A DNA stretch of 7,144 bases from G020348385 sp964580235 (GTDB lineage: Bacteria > Acidobacteriota > Aminicenantia > Aminicenantales > Aminicenantaceae). Within the stretch, counting starts at the first letter, position 1. Every line of letters begins with the position of its first letter. Shown here one piece after another: positions 1 through 6,561 of this stretch. The stretch is from assembly GCA_964580235.1 (NCBI GenBank), contig CAZOJY010000150.1, positions 1-7,144 of the forward strand, in the 5' to 3' direction. The notes under the pieces are model-generated. The model saw nothing but the letters and a program-made list of their open reading frames with translations. It searched no databases and was not told the origin of the DNA. Made by a program: the position numbers and the translations under genes.

Positions 1-74
1 TTGGGGAAAATTGAGAGGGATTTGCCGCAAGCAAAAAAACGAATCTCCTATAAATTTCTAAAATTGAAGGAGGG
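1..74 (+). other. Remnant of the kinase dimerisation (H-box) region in a shifted frame
   Basis: Frame 1 is open from position 1 to a TGA at 76-78 and begins LGKIERDLPQAKKRIS, which is plausible for the amphipathic second helix of a histidine-kinase DHp domain. The frame of the downstream ATPase domain is open only from 54 (ISKIEGG, then MKEYQF). Adding one A in the AAA at 52-54 would join the two frames into one continuous kinase. The join is an inference: the joined helix would be about two residues shorter than I would expect from typical kinases, so more than one change may be present. The window begins inside this region, so the upstream sensor part cannot be judged. Confidence 0.4.
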
Positions 75-563
75 ATGAAGGAATACCAGTTTGATTGGAC
101 CGATCCCGTATCCTTAACGGAAAGTGTGGCCGCTTCAGCCCAGGAATTGGCCAAACAAAAGGGATTCGATTTTAAGACAGAGATTCAAAAACCTCTCCCT
201 AAAGCTTGCTTGGATAGTGAAGCCATCTCCAGGGCTCTCTTTAACCTGTTGGATAATGCATTCAAATACTCTGAGACATCCAAAGATGTTGTATTTAAGG
301 TCAGTTCGGATTCGCAACAGATTTCTTGGGAAATACAGGATTATGGGATTGGCATCCCTGAGGAAGAAAAAAAGCGCATATTTGAAAAGTTCTATAGATA
401 TCCACATAAAAATGATAATGATGTTAAAGGAAGCGGAATTGGACTCACAATCGTTAAACACATTGTTGAAACTCACAAGGGTCAAATCAAAATAGACAGC
501 CAACCCGGAAAAGGAACCCTTTTCACTTTAAGTATTCCAACCGGGACAAACACAGACCAATAG
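75..563 (+). CDS. Sensor histidine kinase, C-terminal ATPase part (5' end interrupted)
   Basis: This is the catalytic ATP-binding half of a two-component sensor kinase, which phosphorylates its own histidine and passes the phosphate to the response regulator. The HATPase_c domain fills the 162 residues. The N box has N57 and N61 in NLLDNAFKY, the G1 box is DYGIGIP (89-95), the F box is FEKFY (103-107), and the G2 box is GSGIGL (119-124) followed by TIVKHIVETHKG. The phospho-accepting H box and any sensor or membrane part are absent. The ATG at 75 is doubtful. The purine run AAGGAGGG (67-74) touches it, too close for a ribosome site, and reading the same frame back to 54 gives ISKIEGG, the sequence expected at the end of a kinase dimerisation helix. 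An in-frame TAA at 51-53 blocks further extension. The gene is therefore probably truncated by a frameshift or damaged by a sequence error. The cognate regulator follows after 15 nt in the same operon. Confidence 0.85.
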   Translation: MKEYQFDWTDPVSLTESVAASAQELAKQKGFDFKTEIQKPLPKACLDSEAISRALFNLLDNAFKYSETSKDVVFKVSSDSQQISWEIQDYGIGIPEEEKKRIFEKFYRYPHKNDNDVKGSGIGLTIVKHIVETHKGQIKIDSQPGKGTLFTLSIPTGTNTDQ

Positions 564-578
564 AGGTAAAATATATAG

Positions 579-1259
579 ATGACAAAAGTTCTGATTGTTG
601 AAGATGATGAGGCCATCCTCGAGGGACTGAAGGACGACCTTGAATTCGAAGGTTTTTCGGTTGCCTATGCCCGTGAAGGTTTGGATGGACTGGAGAAAGC
701 GCTTACCGGGCGATTTAATCTTATAATCCTCGACATACTTCTGCCGAAAATCAATGGTTTTGAAATCTGCAAAAGGCTGCGTGAGTCCGCTGTCAACACA
801 CCCATCCTTATGCTCACCGCGGCCAAAACTAAAGAGATGGACAAGGTCAGAGGGCTCGAATTGGGAGCAGATGATTATGTCACAAAACCATTCGGTGCTA
901 ATGAACTTATGGCCAGGGTCAAAGCGATATTAAGGCGCACAGAAGAAAAAAAGAGTGAAGAAAGTTCATTCGCATTCAGCGATGTGGTGGTAGATTTTAA
1001 AAATCTTGAAGTCATAAAAGCAGGAAAAAAAATTCACTTTACACTCATGGAATTTAATATTCTCTCTCACCTCATCCGTCACAGAGATGAGGTGGTCCCG
1101 CGCGACGATCTCCTTGATGCTGTTTGGGGTGACGCTATCGTATCCCCCCGCTCTATCGAACCTCACATTGTTGTTTTAAGGAAAAAACTTGAAAAAAAAC
1201 CGGCAAAACCTCAGCACATCCAAACGGTCCGGGGTGTTGGTTACAGATTCAGGAAATAA
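579..1259 (+). CDS. OmpR/PhoB-family response regulator (winged-helix)
   Basis: This cytoplasmic DNA-binding response regulator is activated by phosphorylation, presumably by the kinase encoded just upstream. Receiver domain (about 1-120): acidic pair D9/D10 after VLIVE, phospho-acceptor D52 in LIILDILLPKINGFE, switch T80 in ILMLTA, and the conserved lysine K103 in DDYVTKPF. Trans_reg_C winged helix (about 131-225): LMEFNIL, the recognition helix SPRSIEPHIVVLRKKLE, and the C-terminal hairpin IQTVRGVGYRF. All catalytic residues are present and 226 aa is the normal family length. The start is supported by GAGGT at 563-567, which overlaps the kinase stop codon and lies about 11 nt before the ATG, suggesting coupled translation. 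No target promoter can be named from the window. The next gene is convergent, so the operon ends here. Confidence 0.95.
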   Translation: MTKVLIVEDDEAILEGLKDDLEFEGFSVAYAREGLDGLEKALTGRFNLIILDILLPKINGFEICKRLRESAVNTPILMLTAAKTKEMDKVRGLELGADDYVTKPFGANELMARVKAILRRTEEKKSEESSFAFSDVVVDFKNLEVIKAGKKIHFTLMEFNILSHLIRHRDEVVPRDDLLDAVWGDAIVSPRSIEPHIVVLRKKLEKKPAKPQHIQTVRGVGYRFRK

Positions 1260-1276
1260 ACATCGATCCTTATGCG

Positions 1277-1297
1277 AGCAGTCTGATAATTACTGCT
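1277..1297. terminator. Small hairpin between convergent genes, possible weak bidirectional terminator
   Basis: AGCAGT (1277-1282) and ACTGCT (1292-1297) form a perfect 6-bp stem with a 9-nt loop, in the 30-nt gap between the response regulator stop and the anti-sigma stop. The stem overlaps the anti-sigma stop codon. Only GTTT follows on the + strand and there is no T run on the - strand, so an efficient intrinsic terminator is not supported. Its position between converging genes is the main argument. Confidence 0.3.
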
Positions 1298-1823
1298 GTT
1301 TAGGTTCTCTTTTAAGATCAAGCTGAGCTCTAAGATTTGCAGCTGCAGTTTTTACATGCTTTTTCAGGCTGTTCCACTCTATTTCATAGGGAGACTCGAC
1401 TTGAGAGGCCAGTTTTTGAAGTGTTCCTCCAGGAAGTGAAGTTTTGCCTAACTTAAAGAAAGATTCCATGCCGAGGGAAGGAGATGGCACTCTGGAAGGC
1501 TGGAAAACAAGGAAAACCACAAGAAGAACAACAGCCAATGAGAATGAGACAGCCGGTATCAGTTTGCGTGTCTGCGGTCGAGCGAGTTTATTTTGCTCAA
1601 TATATTCGACCGGCGGCACTTTCATTTTTTCCTGAAGGGAAGCAGGAGTTTCTTTCGTTATAGTTTGGGCCTCATCAGCGGCTCGTTTTTCTAAAGTTTG
1701 GGAGAGATGGATGAAATCTCTGCATTCGGCGCATCGATTAATGTGGGGACGAAGAAATCCTGGAATGGCCTTGTGCGAATCGGCCGCACCTGATATTAAC
1801 CATTTAGAAAGTGAACAGATCAT
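1290..1823 (-). CDS. Membrane-anchored zinc-type anti-sigma factor (zf-HC2-like)
   Basis: This is a likely partner of the ECF sigma factor encoded immediately upstream, holding it inactive at the inner membrane until a signal releases it. The N-terminal cytoplasmic part carries H27-x3-C31-x2-C34 (HINRCAEC), the zinc-binding anti-sigma signature. A polar linker follows (about 40-87). One strongly hydrophobic segment (about 88-107, LIPAVSFSLAVVLLVVFLVF) is flanked by R86/K87 and then by PSR, consistent with an N-in single-pass protein. The C-terminal 70 residues should be periplasmic and include a charged helix-prone end (LKKHVKTAAANLRAQLDLKRE). The ATG overlaps the sigma stop codon as ATGA, the usual translational coupling of sigma/anti-sigma pairs. 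No enzymatic or known sensor domain is visible in the periplasmic part. The assignment rests on motif, topology and context rather than overall similarity. Confidence 0.82.
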   Translation of the reverse strand: MICSLSKWLISGAADSHKAIPGFLRPHINRCAECRDFIHLSQTLEKRAADEAQTITKETPASLQEKMKVPPVEYIEQNKLARPQTRKLIPAVSFSLAVVLLVVFLVFQPSRVPSPSLGMESFFKLGKTSLPGGTLQKLASQVESPYEIEWNSLKKHVKTAAANLRAQLDLKREPKQQ

Positions 1824-2461
1824 CCTCTATTCTCCCTGTAAAGCATATTTAGCCCTTCCGGATTGGGCTGGATAAGATTTCGCCTGAACTCGGGGTCTTC
1901 CTGGAACTGTTTTCCAAGATTAAGGCGGGCCCTGTGAAGCAGGATGCGGGCTGCGGTATGAGATTTTTTCATAATACCTGCGATTTCTTTTAAAGACAGT
2001 TCTTCAACATAGCGCAGCCAGAGGTTTTCGTACTGATTGTCTTTGAGTTTCCGGGCTAATTTCCACATATTCTGATTCTGTGTTTCCTGGATCAGTGTAT
2101 CTGCAGGATCTGTATCATAATTCGTTTGAACCATTACTCCTTGGAAAGTTTTGCTTTTCTTGGATCGGTAGTGGCTGATGGCTTGTCTGTTGACTGCCGT
2201 ATAAATCCAGGTCGAGAATTTCCATTGGGGATCATATCGAAAAATGTTTTTATAAAGCTTATAGAATGTTTCTTGGATAATATCTTCGACATCTGAAACA
2301 TTCGAAATTTTAGGGCGAAGGAAGTGATATAACTTGGAGCTGTATCGAGTGATAAGCTCCTCGAAGCAGCGGCGAGAGCCGGCCTGGGCTTCCAGAGCCA
2401 GCTCTTCGTCTGTGGTCAGCTTCGTCTTCGCTGTATCTTTCATTCGCGATATGTCAAACAC
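1820..2461 (-). CDS. ECF-family RNA polymerase sigma factor (sigma-70 group 4)
   Basis: This alternative sigma factor directs RNA polymerase to a specialised promoter set. Region 2 spans about 32-101, with FEELITRYSSKLYHFLRP, the core-binding and -10 recognition stretch VEDIIQETFYKLYKN (58-72) and FSTWIYTAVNRQAISHYR (82-99). Region 4 spans about 135-184, with the helix-turn-helix LSLKEIAGIMKKSHTAARILLHRARL that reads the -35 element. Region 3 is absent, as expected for ECF sigmas. A tail of about 29 residues extends past region 4. The start used here is GTG at 2461, 9 nt after the preceding stop. An ATG at 2443 (residue 7, MKDTAK) is a reasonable alternative, and neither has a clear Shine-Dalgarno sequence, so coupling to the upstream gene is likely. 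The anti-sigma gene overlaps its end by 4 nt. The target regulon is unknown, but the operon promoter is a natural candidate. Confidence 0.93.
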   Translation of the reverse strand: MFDISRMKDTAKTKLTTDEELALEAQAGSRRCFEELITRYSSKLYHFLRPKISNVSDVEDIIQETFYKLYKNIFRYDPQWKFSTWIYTAVNRQAISHYRSKKSKTFQGVMVQTNYDTDPADTLIQETQNQNMWKLARKLKDNQYENLWLRYVEELSLKEIAGIMKKSHTAARILLHRARLNLGKQFQEDPEFRRNLIQPNPEGLNMLYRENRG

Positions 2462-2470
2462 CCGCTCGGA

Positions 2471-3373
2471 TTATTTTGTTCCCATTATGATGGTGAGAAG
2501 CTCTTTAACTGTGCCCTGTGATTCCAGCATTACAGACTTGTCTTTTGCAGAAACCTTTAGTGATTTGACAATTTCCCAATCGGGGTCGATTTTGTCATCC
2601 ATTGAAAGAAATGCCTTCAAACCTGTAACCATGCTCTCCAAATTGGTTGCAGTTTCAGGGGAATCCGTTTGAAGTGATACCTGCACTCTCACTGTGCTGT
2701 TCTTCTCTTCAACCGAGAAAACTGCAGACTCTGTTTTCTTGAGGATGAGAGCTCCAAAATCGTCGTCATCTTCATTGAGCATTTCTGAAATGTTTTCAGC
2801 GATGGCGACGAGTAAAGTGTCTGGGGAAAGAGCTTGGAGCTGTTTTTGCAGAGAAGTGCCGGAAAAATTTTTTTCCTTTCCCGAATATGTATCGAGTACT
2901 TTTTCGAGTCCCAAGCGATTCTCTGAAAAAACTAAGAGGTCTTCACCAACAAAAACGGCATGTTCGTTTTCGTCCCAATTGTAGATGAGGAAATCACCAT
3001 GATTAAATTCTTTTGGAGTTTCCTCTTCTTTTAGCAGGGCAAGCAGGTGGGATTTATCCAAACTGCCGGATATAGCCACGACAGGTTCGCTGTTCTTTTG
3101 GTTTATGCCAATCACTGTTATGGCAGAAATATCAGTGAAAAAATCGATTCCGATCATCTTTTCCATTCCCATGATTTCCTTTCCGAAATCATGTCCGGAA
3201 TTTTCTTCCAAGATTTGTTTTAAATCTGATTGAGCGATTTTTTGGACATCGATGTGAATAAACCATTTGGCCTCTGCTGGGATAAGTTTTGATTGGAGTA
3301 ATTCACCCGAGATTCCGGGTGAAACAAGGAGGACCAACATTAATGTAAGGATAATGAGTGATGTTTTTTTCAT
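2471..3373 (-). CDS. Secreted protein of unknown function, first gene of the ECF sigma operon
   Basis: I do not recognise a named family with certainty. The 300-residue product has a clear Sec signal peptide: KK at 2-3, hydrophobic core LIILTLMLVLLVSP, and likely cleavage near ISG-E (23/24). No cysteine is present, so it is neither a lipoprotein nor disulfide-bonded. The mature part alternates beta-rich and helical stretches, starting with the block IPAEAKWFIHIDVQKIAQSDL (31-51). Repeated patterns follow: AVFVGEDLLVFSENRLGLEKVLD (139-161), an acidic patch EDDDD (201-205), and a C-terminal strand-helix pair. This resembles the general style of secreted DUF proteins that begin by describing a 'value at residue' strand (AKWFIHIDV), but that is only an impression. 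GGAGG (3385-3381) sits about 7 nt before the ATG, a strong ribosome site. It lies 9 nt upstream of the sigma gene, so it may be a regulator, sensor or target of that system. Confidence 0.85.
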   Translation of the reverse strand: MKKTSLIILTLMLVLLVSPGISGELLQSKLIPAEAKWFIHIDVQKIAQSDLKQILEENSGHDFGKEIMGMEKMIGIDFFTDISAITVIGINQKNSEPVVAISGSLDKSHLLALLKEEETPKEFNHGDFLIYNWDENEHAVFVGEDLLVFSENRLGLEKVLDTYSGKEKNFSGTSLQKQLQALSPDTLLVAIAENISEMLNEDDDDFGALILKKTESAVFSVEEKNSTVRVQVSLQTDSPETATNLESMVTGLKAFLSMDDKIDPDWEIVKSLKVSAKDKSVMLESQGTVKELLTIIMGTK

Positions 3374-3406
3374 ATTAAGCCTCCATAGTGAAAAGATTGT
3401 AATTTA

Positions 3407-3424
3407 AACGTTGAATCAATCGTT
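3407..3424. repeat. Imperfect palindrome upstream of the ECF operon
   Basis: On the plus strand AACG-TTGA-A-TCAA-T-CGTT forms two 8-base half-sites around a central A, with a single extra T in the right arm. It lies 34 nt upstream of the secreted-protein start codon and just downstream of the candidate ECF promoter, where a repressor site could act. It could also be chance in AT-rich DNA. Confidence 0.3.
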
Positions 3425-3430
3425 CACTAT

Positions 3431-3460
3431 CTAATACGCAGGCAGGGGTGAAATGTTTCA
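3431..3460 (-). promoter_or_regulatory. Candidate ECF-type promoter of the secreted protein/sigma operon
   Basis: On the minus strand TGAAAC (3460-3455) is followed after 16 nt by CGTATTAG (3438-3431). An AAC-containing -35 and a CGT-containing -10 at this spacing resemble ECF-type promoters, and ECF operons are often autoregulated. Transcription would begin roughly 50 nt before the start codon at 3373. The -35 part also lies inside the palindrome TGAAA-N2-TTTCA (3449-3460). No clearly better housekeeping-type promoter was seen in this gap. The proposal rests on pattern alone. Confidence 0.3.
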
Positions 3461-3518
3461 TGACAACCTTGAAGAAAATAGTTTCACATAAATATATTCT
3501 AAACAAATCTCCCGTTTA

Positions 3519-6086
3519 CTATTCGTAGTGGAGGGACTCAACAGGATTTGTCAATGCGGCCTTGATAGACTGGTAGCTGACAGTTATAAATGCTATGACT
3601 AGGGCAAGAACTGCTGAACTTAAAAAGGTCCAGATTCCGATATTTGTGCGATAGGAAAAACTCTGCAGCCACTTGTTCATAATGAGATAAGCAGCAGGCC
3701 ATGCGATGAGATTGGATATCAAAACAAGTTTTGTAAACTCCTTCGAAAACAGCGAGACGACATTGGGAACAGATGCACCTAAAATTTTTCTGATGCCTAT
3801 CTCCTTTGTCCTCTGTTCTGCCGTGAATGAAGCCATTCCAAACAAACCAAGGCAGGCGATAAACATTCCGAGCACAGTGAAATATTTAAAAACCAAACCC
3901 ATACTTGCTTCCGCTTTGTAGAGATTATCGAGTCTTTCATCCAGAAACGAATATTCAAACGGAAAATTAGGAACTAATTTTTTCCAGGTGTCTTCAATAA
4001 AACCAATCGTACCAGAAATATTTTCCGTGTTGATTCTAATACATGCATACGAGATATTATCAGGATTCATGAGGAGAATTAAGGGTTCGATTTCTGTGTG
4101 GAGAGATTTGTAATGAAAATTTTTAACGATCCCGATTATCTGGCCTTCTGACAGAGATCGAAATCGTTTTCCAATAGGGGATTCTATGCCCATAGCTTTT
4201 ATGGCAGCTTCATTGAGGACAACATTCGAAACATCGGCGGGGAACTCCTTGGAAAAAAATCTTCCCGCAACCATTTCTATCCTAAACGTATCTAAATAAT
4301 CAAAATCTACAGCGCTGATCTGCATCTGGATTTTGGTTTCAGGATCCTTCCCGTCCCATTCTGCTCCTGAAGTCCCACTCCCGATAAAAGTGGGAAGACT
4401 GGAAGTCATTGTGGTGCTTACTATCCCGGGATTTTGTTGGAGCTCGCTTTTTATTGTTTTGTAACTTTCGGCTTCAATCCCTCTCAAAGGAAGGATGACA
4501 ATTTGCTCTTTGTCATAACCTAAATCTATTCCTCTAATATGAGAGAGCTGCTTGATGATGACTAAGGTTCCGATAATTAAAATGATCGTAAGAGAAAATT
4601 GTGTGGTTACGAGTATTTTCCTGAACAGAGATCCTTTGGCCCCTGATATAAAAGTTCCTTTGAGGACTTTGATCGGATGAAAGGCTGAGAGAAAAAGAGC
4701 CGGATAACTCCCGGAGAGCAATCCTGTGAAGACGGCAATGGCCAAAAGACCCATTAAAAGATTTGTGTTTTCTATAAGATTAAAGGACAGTTTTTTTCCG
4801 GAGAGATCATTAAAGGCAGGCAGCAGAAGTAATACAAGAATATAAGCCAGTATGAGTGAAAAAAGAGAGGACAAAATGGATTCACTGTAGAACTGTTTAA
4901 TGATGTCGGATTTTTTTGCACCGACAACCTTTCTCATGCCGATTTCTTTAGCCCGGATTCCAGACCTTGCTGTGGCCAAGTTCATAAAATTGATACAGGC
5001 GATGAGCAGAATAAAAAGAGAAGCGGCCGTAAAGATATACACATACATGATGTTGCCGCGTGTGCCGAAATCGAAGTTAAACTTTGAGTGAAGGTGGATT
5101 TGAGTCAGTGGTTGGAGGTAATACAAATTATGAGAAGGATCCTCTCTTTCGAGCAAAACTTTGAGTTTGCTGTTAACGGTTTCAATGGAACTTCCCTTTT
5201 GGAGCTGGACATAAGTGTAATAAGACACATCTCCCCAATTGTTCATATCCCTGCCGGTAGCACTGAATAATTCAAACGAACGGACATAGTTAAATTGCAA
5301 GTGTGAATTGGACGGGACATTTTGAATAACTCCGGTCACCGTATAGTCTGTGCTGTTATTTAAAGAGATTATTTTCCCAATGGGATTTTCACTGCCAAAA
5401 TATTTCACAGCCAGATTTTCTGTGATTACAAGAGAGCGAAGTTCTTGAAAGGCTGTGTCCTTGTTGCCTTGGACAAAGGGAAAATCAAACATATCAAAAA
5501 AGGAGGGATCGGCGAGTAAACCCTTGTCCTCATAAAATGTTTTGTCCTGGTAGGTAAAAAGCATGCGGCCTTGGGGAGTCAATCTTATGGCATTGATGAC
5601 TTCGGGGATTTCTTCTTTCATTTTTGCCGCTAAAATCGGAGGAGATACCGCTTCATGTGTGGTTGCTGCCCCTTGTGGATCAAGCAGAATCCGGCTAATC
5701 TCTTTTGCGTTATCATGAAATCTGTCAAAGCTCAGCTCGTCCTGTACCCATAAAAGCATGAGGACAGTGCATGTGATACCGATCGCCAAACCCACAATAT
5801 TAATGAAGGAATAGCTTTTATGCTTTCTAAAAGTTCTTAAGGCTGTTTTTACGTAATTTCTGAACATAATAAGACTCCAGGTGATCGTATTTTTTAAAAA
5901 AGAAGGGATTGATATGAGGACCTGTTTCCAATACCAGAAGTCAGCACGGGAAGGTGAAAATTCGGCAACTCTTTTACTGTACTCTTCTTGGAAATCTCCG
6001 AGCAGAGAGGACTCCTCAAACGTGCAGGCAAATTTATTGAGCATCCATTCTGCACATTTTGGGGGGAAACATCTTTGTCTTGTCAT
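3519..6086 (-). CDS. Orphan FtsX/MacB-type ABC transporter permease with N-terminal permease-prefix domain
   Basis: This large inner-membrane protein has the permease architecture of MacB/LolC-like mechanotransmission transporters, duplicated. Numbering is from an outer TTG at 6131. The chosen ATG is residue 16 (MTRQRCFPPKCAEWML), because it lies 8 nt after the PadR stop and begins right at the prefix domain; the TTG would overlap padR by 37 nt and has no ribosome site. The prefix domain (about 20-85) contains ESSLLGDFQEEY and FWYWKQVL. TM1 (about 108-128) follows RNYVKTALRTFRKHK. The first periplasmic core spans about 130-360. FtsX block 1 has TMs near 362-385, 413-440 and 458-480, with the coupling motif RAKEIGMRKVVGAKK. 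A further TM is at 508-527, then a second periplasmic core. FtsX block 2 has TMs near 746-768, 798-818 and 832-854, with RTKEIGIRKILGAS. No ATPase gene is in the window. The substrate is unknown; peptide, drug or lipoprotein-related export is possible. Confidence 0.9.
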   Translation of the reverse strand: MTRQRCFPPKCAEWMLNKFACTFEESSLLGDFQEEYSKRVAEFSPSRADFWYWKQVLISIPSFLKNTITWSLIMFRNYVKTALRTFRKHKSYSFINIVGLAIGITCTVLMLLWVQDELSFDRFHDNAKEISRILLDPQGAATTHEAVSPPILAAKMKEEIPEVINAIRLTPQGRMLFTYQDKTFYEDKGLLADPSFFDMFDFPFVQGNKDTAFQELRSLVITENLAVKYFGSENPIGKIISLNNSTDYTVTGVIQNVPSNSHLQFNYVRSFELFSATGRDMNNWGDVSYYTYVQLQKGSSIETVNSKLKVLLEREDPSHNLYYLQPLTQIHLHSKFNFDFGTRGNIMYVYIFTAASLFILLIACINFMNLATARSGIRAKEIGMRKVVGAKKSDIIKQFYSESILSSLFSLILAYILVLLLLPAFNDLSGKKLSFNLIENTNLLMGLLAIAVFTGLLSGSYPALFLSAFHPIKVLKGTFISGAKGSLFRKILVTTQFSLTIILIIGTLVIIKQLSHIRGIDLGYDKEQIVILPLRGIEAESYKTIKSELQQNPGIVSTTMTSSLPTFIGSGTSGAEWDGKDPETKIQMQISAVDFDYLDTFRIEMVAGRFFSKEFPADVSNVVLNEAAIKAMGIESPIGKRFRSLSEGQIIGIVKNFHYKSLHTEIEPLILLMNPDNISYACIRINTENISGTIGFIEDTWKKLVPNFPFEYSFLDERLDNLYKAEASMGLVFKYFTVLGMFIACLGLFGMASFTAEQRTKEIGIRKILGASVPNVVSLFSKEFTKLVLISNLIAWPAAYLIMNKWLQSFSYRTNIGIWTFLSSAVLALVIAFITVSYQSIKAALTNPVESLHYE

Positions 6087-6094
6087 TGACTGTA

Positions 6095-6418
6095 TTAATT
6101 TTCGAATGCAAATTTTGGAGCTTTTTCCCAAATTGATTTCTGGAGGGAATAGGCTGCTTGCAGGGCTTTTAGTCCACTGGCGGTAAGCTTGTAGTAAATC
6201 TTTCTTCTGCCACCGCGTTCATGAGAGGGATTACCAATATGCTTTTTTACAAGGTCCTTTTTAAAGAGCTGGTCAAGGTAACTGTAAAGTGTCCCGTAGG
6301 AAATTTCACGGTTAGTCATTTCAGAAATTTCCTCTTTAATCGTGACACCGTACGCGTCATCTCCCAATCTAAGGATGGCTAAGAGATGAATCGATTCATA
6401 CAGGGTTAAATCTTTCAT
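6095..6418 (-). CDS. PadR-family transcriptional repressor
   Basis: This is a small winged-helix regulator of the short PadR type (107 aa, normal length). The N-terminal helix MKDLTLYESIHLLAILRLGDDAYGV (1-24) carries the family-typical LLAIL...YG pattern. The recognition helix region is REISYGTLYSYLDQLFKKDLV (37-57). The wing follows as GGRRKIYYKLTASGLKAL (69-86), and one C-terminal helix supplies the dimer interface. PadR proteins are usually repressors released by phenolics, drugs or other small toxic molecules, and they often control a neighbouring transporter. AGGAGT (6429-6424) sits about 5 nt before the ATG and supports the start. The permease gene begins 8 nt after the stop, so the two are almost certainly co-transcribed. 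A perfect palindrome lies 19 nt upstream, which points to autorepression. The ligand cannot be read from the sequence. Confidence 0.93.
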   Translation of the reverse strand: MKDLTLYESIHLLAILRLGDDAYGVTIKEEISEMTNREISYGTLYSYLDQLFKKDLVKKHIGNPSHERGGRRKIYYKLTASGLKALQAAYSLQKSIWEKAPKFAFEN

Positions 6419-6436
6419 TTTTGACTCCTATGGTTA

Positions 6437-6459
6437 TTTATACGGATAATCCGTATAAA
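6437..6459. promoter_or_regulatory. Perfect 23-bp palindrome, candidate PadR operator
   Basis: TTTATACGGAT (6437-6447) and ATCCGTATAAA (6449-6459) are exact reverse complements around a single central A (6448). The site lies 19 nt before the padR start codon and contains TATAAA (minus strand, 6442-6437), a possible -10 box, so binding would block padR-permease transcription. It is about 100 nt before the divergent TipAS gene start. A TATAC-type inverted repeat with two-fold symmetry suits a dimeric winged-helix repressor of the PadR type. This is the most convincing operator in the window. Confidence 0.72.
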
Positions 6460-6496
6460 AGGTTGCAAAAAATATTAAAGTTTTTTGTAAAACTTC

Positions 6497-6525
6497 TTGA
6501 ACCTTGCGTAACGTTATGATGTAAA
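6497..6525 (+). promoter_or_regulatory. Weak promoter candidate for the TipAS gene
   Basis: TTGAAC (6497-6502) and TGTAAA (6520-6525) are spaced by 17 nt, a possible sigma-70-type pair whose -10 matches poorly. TATGAT at 6515-6520 looks better as a -10 but has no -35 at a usable distance. A perfect 8-bp palindrome TAACGTTA (6509-6516) lies between the boxes. The divergent layout requires a promoter somewhere in 6460-6545, and this is the best I see. Confidence 0.25.
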
Positions 6526-6561
6526 CTGATTGAATACTTGATAATAGGAGAGATAATTCAA

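Noticed and set aside
67..77. AAGGAGGG plus ATG as a normal ribosome site and start for the kinase
   Set aside because: The purine run abuts the ATG with no spacer, and the in-frame translation before the ATG matches the kinase helix end, so it is better read as coding.
3461..3518. Terminator after the permease gene
   Set aside because: No GC-rich stem with a T run was found between the permease stop and the ECF promoter region; only loose AT-rich symmetry is present.
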